Positions 6,376-9,638 of a DNA stretch of 9,638 bases are shown piece after piece. The translations under genes were made by a program, and so were the position numbers. The notes under the pieces are model-generated. The model saw only the letters and a list, made by a program, of their open reading frames with translations, was not told the DNA's origin and searched no databases. Origin of the DNA: Aquifex sp. (GTDB taxonomy: Bacteria > Aquificota > Aquificia > Aquificales > Aquificaceae); the NCBI GenBank assembly GCA_015487405.1, contig WFPV01000206.1:1-9638 (forward strand). The letters are read 5' to 3'. Each line of letters opens with the position of its first letter. Positions within the stretch are counted from its first letter, which is position 1.

Positions 6376-9366
6376 ATGAAAGTCGTTGTGATTGGAAACG
6401 GTATTGCGGGAACCGCCCTCGTTGAAGAAATCCTCAGGTTATCTAAGGGAAAAGACGTAAGGATTCAGGTATTCGGAGAGGAAAAGTATTTAGCCTACAA
6501 CAGGATTCTCATAACTGAAGTGCTTGCCGGAAGAAAAACTATGAGCGAGATATACATAAAGAGGTGGCAGTGGTATGAGGAACACGGTGTTCGCTTAGAG
6601 ATAGGAAAGAAGGTAGACAGGTTATTCCCAAAAAAGAAGCTCCTCGTAACCGAAGACGGAGAGCTTTACCGCTACGATAAAGCCATAATAGCCACGGGAA
6701 GTAAGCCCTTCATTCCGCCTTCCATAAAGGGAACCAACAAGAAAGGTGTATTTACCTACAGAACCGCAGATGACGTCTTTAAGATTTTAGACCTTGCGAG
6801 AGTGTTCGAAAGGGCTGTAGTTATCGGGGGAGGACTCCTCGGACTGGAAGTCGCAAAGGCGTTAAAGGACATAGGCTTGGAAGTTTACCTGGTTCACATA
6901 TTTGACACCCTTATGGAGAAGCAACTGGACAAAACTGCTTCGGACTTACTTAAGAAAGACCTTGAGAAAATGGGAATAAAGGTTCTCCTAAGCAAGGTTA
7001 CGGAAGAAATCTTGGGGGATAAAAAGGCGGAGGGAGTCAGGTTCAAGGACGGAGAGGAGCTACCCGCGGACTTCGTGGTTATAGCCACGGGGATAGTCCC
7101 GAACACCGAGGTGGGAGTAAAGAGCGGACTCAAAGTAAACAGGGGGATAGTGGTTGACGACTACCTTGAGACCTCAGCGAGCGACATATACGCGGTGGGA
7201 GAGTGTATAGAGCACAGGGGGAAGACCTTCGGACTGGTTGCCCCCATTATGGAGCAGGTTAAGGTCTGTGCCTACAACGTCGTGAACGGAAACCAGAAGA
7301 AGTATGAAGGCTCCTTAGAGTATGCAATGCTCAAAGTAGCCGGAATTAACCTCTTCTCGGCGGGAGAGATTAGGGAGAAAGAGAACGACGAGGTCATCTC
7401 CTTCTTGGACAACGGGAAATCTATATACCGCAAGGCGGTGGTAAGGAACAACAAGGTCGTCGGAACGATTCTCTACGGAGACATAAAAGGTAATAACTAT
7501 CTATTAGATTTAATAAAGACAGGAAAGGATATTTCCGACGAGAGACCCTTCTTCCTCATAAAGCACATAGTTCCCTCCGACAAGGTAGAGACGGAAGAGC
7601 TGAAAGACACAGACATAGTCTGTAACTGCAACGCGGTAACGAAAGGGGAGATTGTTAAAGCTATCTTAGAAAAGGGAGCGAAGACCTTAGAAGATATCCA
7701 GGCACTCACGAAAGCTTCCACTTCCTGCGGTAGCTGTGCTGAGCTCGTTGAGCAAATTTTAAGGCAATACGTCAAGGAAAAGCCCAAGCGTGTCAACAAG
7801 ATAGAAAAGATAAAGAAGGAGCTCCATCCCTTTGATGAGGAGTTCAAGAAAAGAATGGAAAAGTATTTCCAGGAGGGAGACTGGCAAAAGATTCCCGAAG
7901 ACGACAGGGACGTTCGCCTGAAGTGGTACGGAATCTTCTACAGAAAGGCTACCCCCGGCTACTTCATGGTGAGGATAAGAGTCCCAAACGGCAGGCTCAC
8001 CTACGAGCAGGCTAAGGTGGTGGCTCACCTCTCCGAGAAGTTCGCGAGGGGAATAGTGGAGATAACCTCCCGCCAACAGCTCCAGCTAAGGTGGCTTGAG
8101 CTAAAAAACCTACCGGAGGTATTAAAGGCTTTAGAAAGTGTGGGACTCACCACACTCCAGACGGGAATGGATAACGTCAGGAACGTGACAGGAGACCCCC
8201 TCACGGGGCTGGCAGAAGACAGCCTCATAGACACGCTGAACCTCACCAAGGAGATAACGAGAGTCTTTCTCGGAAAGAAGGAGTACGCGGACCTTCCGCG
8301 TAAGTTCAACATAGCGGTTCTCGGCTCTCAAACCGACTGCATAAACGCGATGTATAACGATATCTGCTTCTACCTTGCCGAGAAAGATGGAAAGCTCGGA
8401 TTCAACCTGTACCTCGGAGGAAAGATAGGTTCGGGGGGACCAGTTAAAGCCATAGATATGAACGCCTTCTTAGAACCCTACGAGCTTCCCGATATCACGA
8501 GAGTAATCTTAGACATTTACAACACCTTCGGTAACAGGGAAAACAGGAGCAAGAACAGGCTCTTCTTCCTGCTCCAAGAGTGGGGAGTGGAGCGTTTCAG
8601 GGAGGAGATAGAAAGAAGAATCTACAAACCCCTTCCCGAGAAGGGAGAAGACCTCGTAAACAGATCGGGAGAGCGTGAGGGAGTCATAAACCTCAGGAAC
8701 GGAACCTTTGCAGTGCTCGCGGTAGTTCCCGCAGGAAAGATTCCCGCGAAAGATTTAAAGGAAGCGGCTGAACTCTCAAGAAAATACGGAAGCAGGGAGC
8801 TAAGGCTTACCGTTTACCAAAACCTCTACATTCCCAACGTTCCCGAAGAAAACTTAGATAAACTTCTGAACGAGGAGTTCTTCCAAAAATACAAAACCGT
8901 TGAGAGTCCCTTTTTCACCCACCTCATCGCCTGTGCGGGAAGCGATACCTGCAGTTTCGGAGTAATTCCCAACAAGTCGGACGCCGTGAGAGTGGCTAAA
9001 TACCTCTCCGAAAGACTAAAGCTTGACACTCCCGTTAGGATGCACTGGTCCGCCTGCGCGAAAGGATGCGGACAGCACGGATGTGGAGACATAGGATTTG
9101 TGGGAACTAAGACAAAGATAGGGGACAAGGCAGTTCTCGCCGTTGACATATTCGTAGGGGGCTCAAAGGAAAGGGAAGGAATAAAAATCTTCCAGGGAAT
9201 GCCCCTCGATAAAGCGGAAGAAGCCTCTTACAGGCTCATTAAGTATTACTTAGAGCACAGGAAAGAGGGAGATAGCTTCTCGGACTTTGCCCACAGAGTG
9301 GGCGAGGAGACGCTAAAGGCGGTCCTACTTCCCCTTTTGGAAGAGGTGGAAGCTCAGGTCAACTGA
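6376..9366 (+). CDS. nirB: Assimilatory nitrite reductase: NirB-type FAD/NAD(P)H and BFD module fused to a NirA-type siroheme reductase
   Basis: This 996-residue cytoplasmic enzyme is predicted to reduce nitrite to ammonium with six electrons from NAD(P)H. Residues 1 to about 400 are a pyridine-nucleotide-disulfide oxidoreductase: FAD motif GNGIAG (7-12), NAD(P) motif GGGLLG (151-156) and the NirB-like VH...LMEKQLD. A BFD-type [2Fe-2S] domain follows with Cys416, 418, 451 and 454 (CxC...CxxC). Residues about 485-996 resemble a complete ferredoxin-nitrite reductase (NirA), with two ferredoxin-like half-domains (about 525-592 and 769-835) and two siroheme-type domains. The [4Fe-4S]/siroheme ligands are Cys853, 859, 894 and 898 (C-x5-C...C-x3-C). 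Arg566, Arg602, Lys643 and Asn645 align with nitrite-pocket residues of plant NiR. The total exceeds the ~850 residues of classical NirB because of the full NirA half. No small NirD subunit is seen nearby. It starts under a sigma-54 promoter, and a siroheme-synthesis gene follows 16 nt downstream. The symbol is by N-terminal similarity; nirA or nasB would be defensible. Confidence 0.92.
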   Translation: MKVVVIGNGIAGTALVEEILRLSKGKDVRIQVFGEEKYLAYNRILITEVLAGRKTMSEIYIKRWQWYEEHGVRLEIGKKVDRLFPKKKLLVTEDGELYRYDKAIIATGSKPFIPPSIKGTNKKGVFTYRTADDVFKILDLARVFERAVVIGGGLLGLEVAKALKDIGLEVYLVHIFDTLMEKQLDKTASDLLKKDLEKMGIKVLLSKVTEEILGDKKAEGVRFKDGEELPADFVVIATGIVPNTEVGVKSGLKVNRGIVVDDYLETSASDIYAVGECIEHRGKTFGLVAPIMEQVKVCAYNVVNGNQKKYEGSLEYAMLKVAGINLFSAGEIREKENDEVISFLDNGKSIYRKAVVRNNKVVGTILYGDIKGNNYLLDLIKTGKDISDERPFFLIKHIVPSDKVETEELKDTDIVCNCNAVTKGEIVKAILEKGAKTLEDIQALTKASTSCGSCAELVEQILRQYVKEKPKRVNKIEKIKKELHPFDEEFKKRMEKYFQEGDWQKIPEDDRDVRLKWYGIFYRKATPGYFMVRIRVPNGRLTYEQAKVVAHLSEKFARGIVEITSRQQLQLRWLELKNLPEVLKALESVGLTTLQTGMDNVRNVTGDPLTGLAEDSLIDTLNLTKEITRVFLGKKEYADLPRKFNIAVLGSQTDCINAMYNDICFYLAEKDGKLGFNLYLGGKIGSGGPVKAIDMNAFLEPYELPDITRVILDIYNTFGNRENRSKNRLFFLLQEWGVERFREEIERRIYKPLPEKGEDLVNRSGEREGVINLRNGTFAVLAVVPAGKIPAKDLKEAAELSRKYGSRELRLTVYQNLYIPNVPEENLDKLLNEEFFQKYKTVESPFFTHLIACAGSDTCSFGVIPNKSDAVRVAKYLSERLKLDTPVRMHWSACAKGCGQHGCGDIGFVGTKTKIGDKAVLAVDIFVGGSKEREGIKIFQGMPLDKAEEASYRLIKYYLEHRKEGDSFSDFAHRVGEETLKAVLLPLLEEVEAQVN

Positions 9367-9371
9367 TTACC

Positions 9372-9380
9372 GGAGGTGAG
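9372..9380 (+). promoter_or_regulatory. Ribosome binding site of the SUMT gene
   Basis: GGAGGTGAG in the 16-base gap after the nitrite reductase stop is nearly a full anti-SD complement and sits two bases before ATG 9383, supporting that start and co-transcription. Confidence 0.7.
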
Positions 9381-9382
9381 CC

Positions 9383-9638
9383 ATGGGAAAGGTTTACATC
9401 GTGGGAGCAGGACCCGGCGACCCCGAACTCATCACCCTGAAGGCTCTGAAGGTTCTAAAAAAAGCAGACGTGGTTTTATACGATGCCCTGATAGATAAAT
9501 CCGTTCTGGAATTTGCTCCCCCCACCGCGATTAAGCTTTACGTGGGAAAGAGGGAAGGCAGGCACTCCTTCAAGCAGGAAGAGATAAACGAGCTTCTTTA
9601 CAAGTATGCCCTCGTTTACGGGAACGTGGTTCGTCTTA
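9383..9638 (+). CDS. cobA: Uroporphyrinogen-III C-methyltransferase (SUMT), 3' end beyond window
   Basis: The first 85 codons are present and the frame runs off the right edge. Translation gives the SUMT N-terminal signature VYIVGAGPGDPELITLKAL (residues 4-22), then ADVVLYDALI, GKREGRHS and an EIN.LL segment, all in the family's usual order; this is the SAM-binding tetrapyrrole methylase fold. The enzyme methylates uroporphyrinogen III at C-2 and C-7 to precorrin-2, the precursor of siroheme. As siroheme is the nitrite-binding cofactor of the upstream reductase, the 16-base spacing indicates one operon that makes enzyme and cofactor together under the sigma-54 promoter. Because it starts directly with the SUMT domain, it is not a CysG-type fusion at its N-terminus; a C-terminal fusion (for example to uroporphyrinogen-III synthase) cannot be excluded. 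Confidence 0.93.
   Translation, partial: MGKVYIVGAGPGDPELITLKALKVLKKADVVLYDALIDKSVLEFAPPTAIKLYVGKREGRHSFKQEEINELLYKYALVYGNVVRL

Noticed and set aside
6894..9149. Several minus-strand open frames of 60-116 codons opposite the nitrite reductase gene
   Set aside because: They mutually overlap and are antisense to a long conserved enzyme, with Ser/Leu/Phe-rich translations typical of complement-strand shadows.
1..9638. CRISPR array, tRNA, insertion sequence or phage attachment site
   Set aside because: No regularly spaced repeats, cloverleaf-like segment, transposase motif or terminal inverted repeats were seen, and nearly all bases are accounted for by coding sequence.

Overview
The window looks like a chromosomal segment from a thermophilic, chemolithoautotroph-type bacterium, most plausibly a member of the Aquificales (Aquifex/Hydrogenivirga-like). 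This is an inference from several signs: Lys/Glu-rich enzymes, heavy use of ATA for Ile and AGA/AGG for Arg, strong GGAGGTG ribosome binding sites, tight gene packing, and a nitrite reductase followed at once by a siroheme-synthesis gene behind a sigma-54 promoter. No marker gene is present, so the assignment is tentative. Almost every base is coding. The only gaps are 11, 88 and 16 bases long, and there are no tRNA, rRNA, CRISPR or insertion-sequence signals.

Left block (1-4616, + strand): a tightly packed three-gene unit for the cell surface. It holds (i) the 3' part of a large Cys-rich secreted protein made of Ig-like/carboxypeptidase-regulatory-like beta-sandwich repeats, (ii) a Cys-rich lipoprotein, and (iii) a polytopic GT-C/family-39-like glycosyltransferase ending in a TPR. 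Gene spacing is 11 nt, then a 1-nt stop/start overlap. A textbook intrinsic-terminator hairpin sits inside codons 4-10 of the glycosyltransferase, suggesting that it is expressed only when translation and transcription pass the hairpin together.

Middle (4596-6287, - strand): a secreted subtilisin-family (S8) protease with an intact catalytic triad, a choice-of-anchor-D-type domain and a C-terminal Gly-Gly-Cys / hydrophobic / basic tail resembling a CTERM protein-sorting signal. It converges on the glycosyltransferase and the two reading frames overlap by 21 bp. Together the four genes look like surface proteins, a possible glycosylation enzyme and a surface-anchored protease. That functional link is inferred from position only.

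Right block (6333-9638, + strand): assimilatory nitrite reduction. A sigma-54 (-24/-12) promoter matching the consensus at every defined position precedes a 996-residue nitrite reductase. Its N-terminal half is NirB-like (FAD/NAD(P)H oxidoreductase plus BFD [2Fe-2S] domain) and its C-terminal half is a full-length, two-repeat NirA-type siroheme/[4Fe-4S] reductase. It is followed 16 nt later by the start of a uroporphyrinogen-III C-methyltransferase, which makes the siroheme precursor. The genes form an apparent operon under nitrogen-type (RpoN) control that supplies ammonium from nitrite. This block is visibly GC-richer than the surface-protein block, with the change falling at the 88-bp divergent intergenic region.
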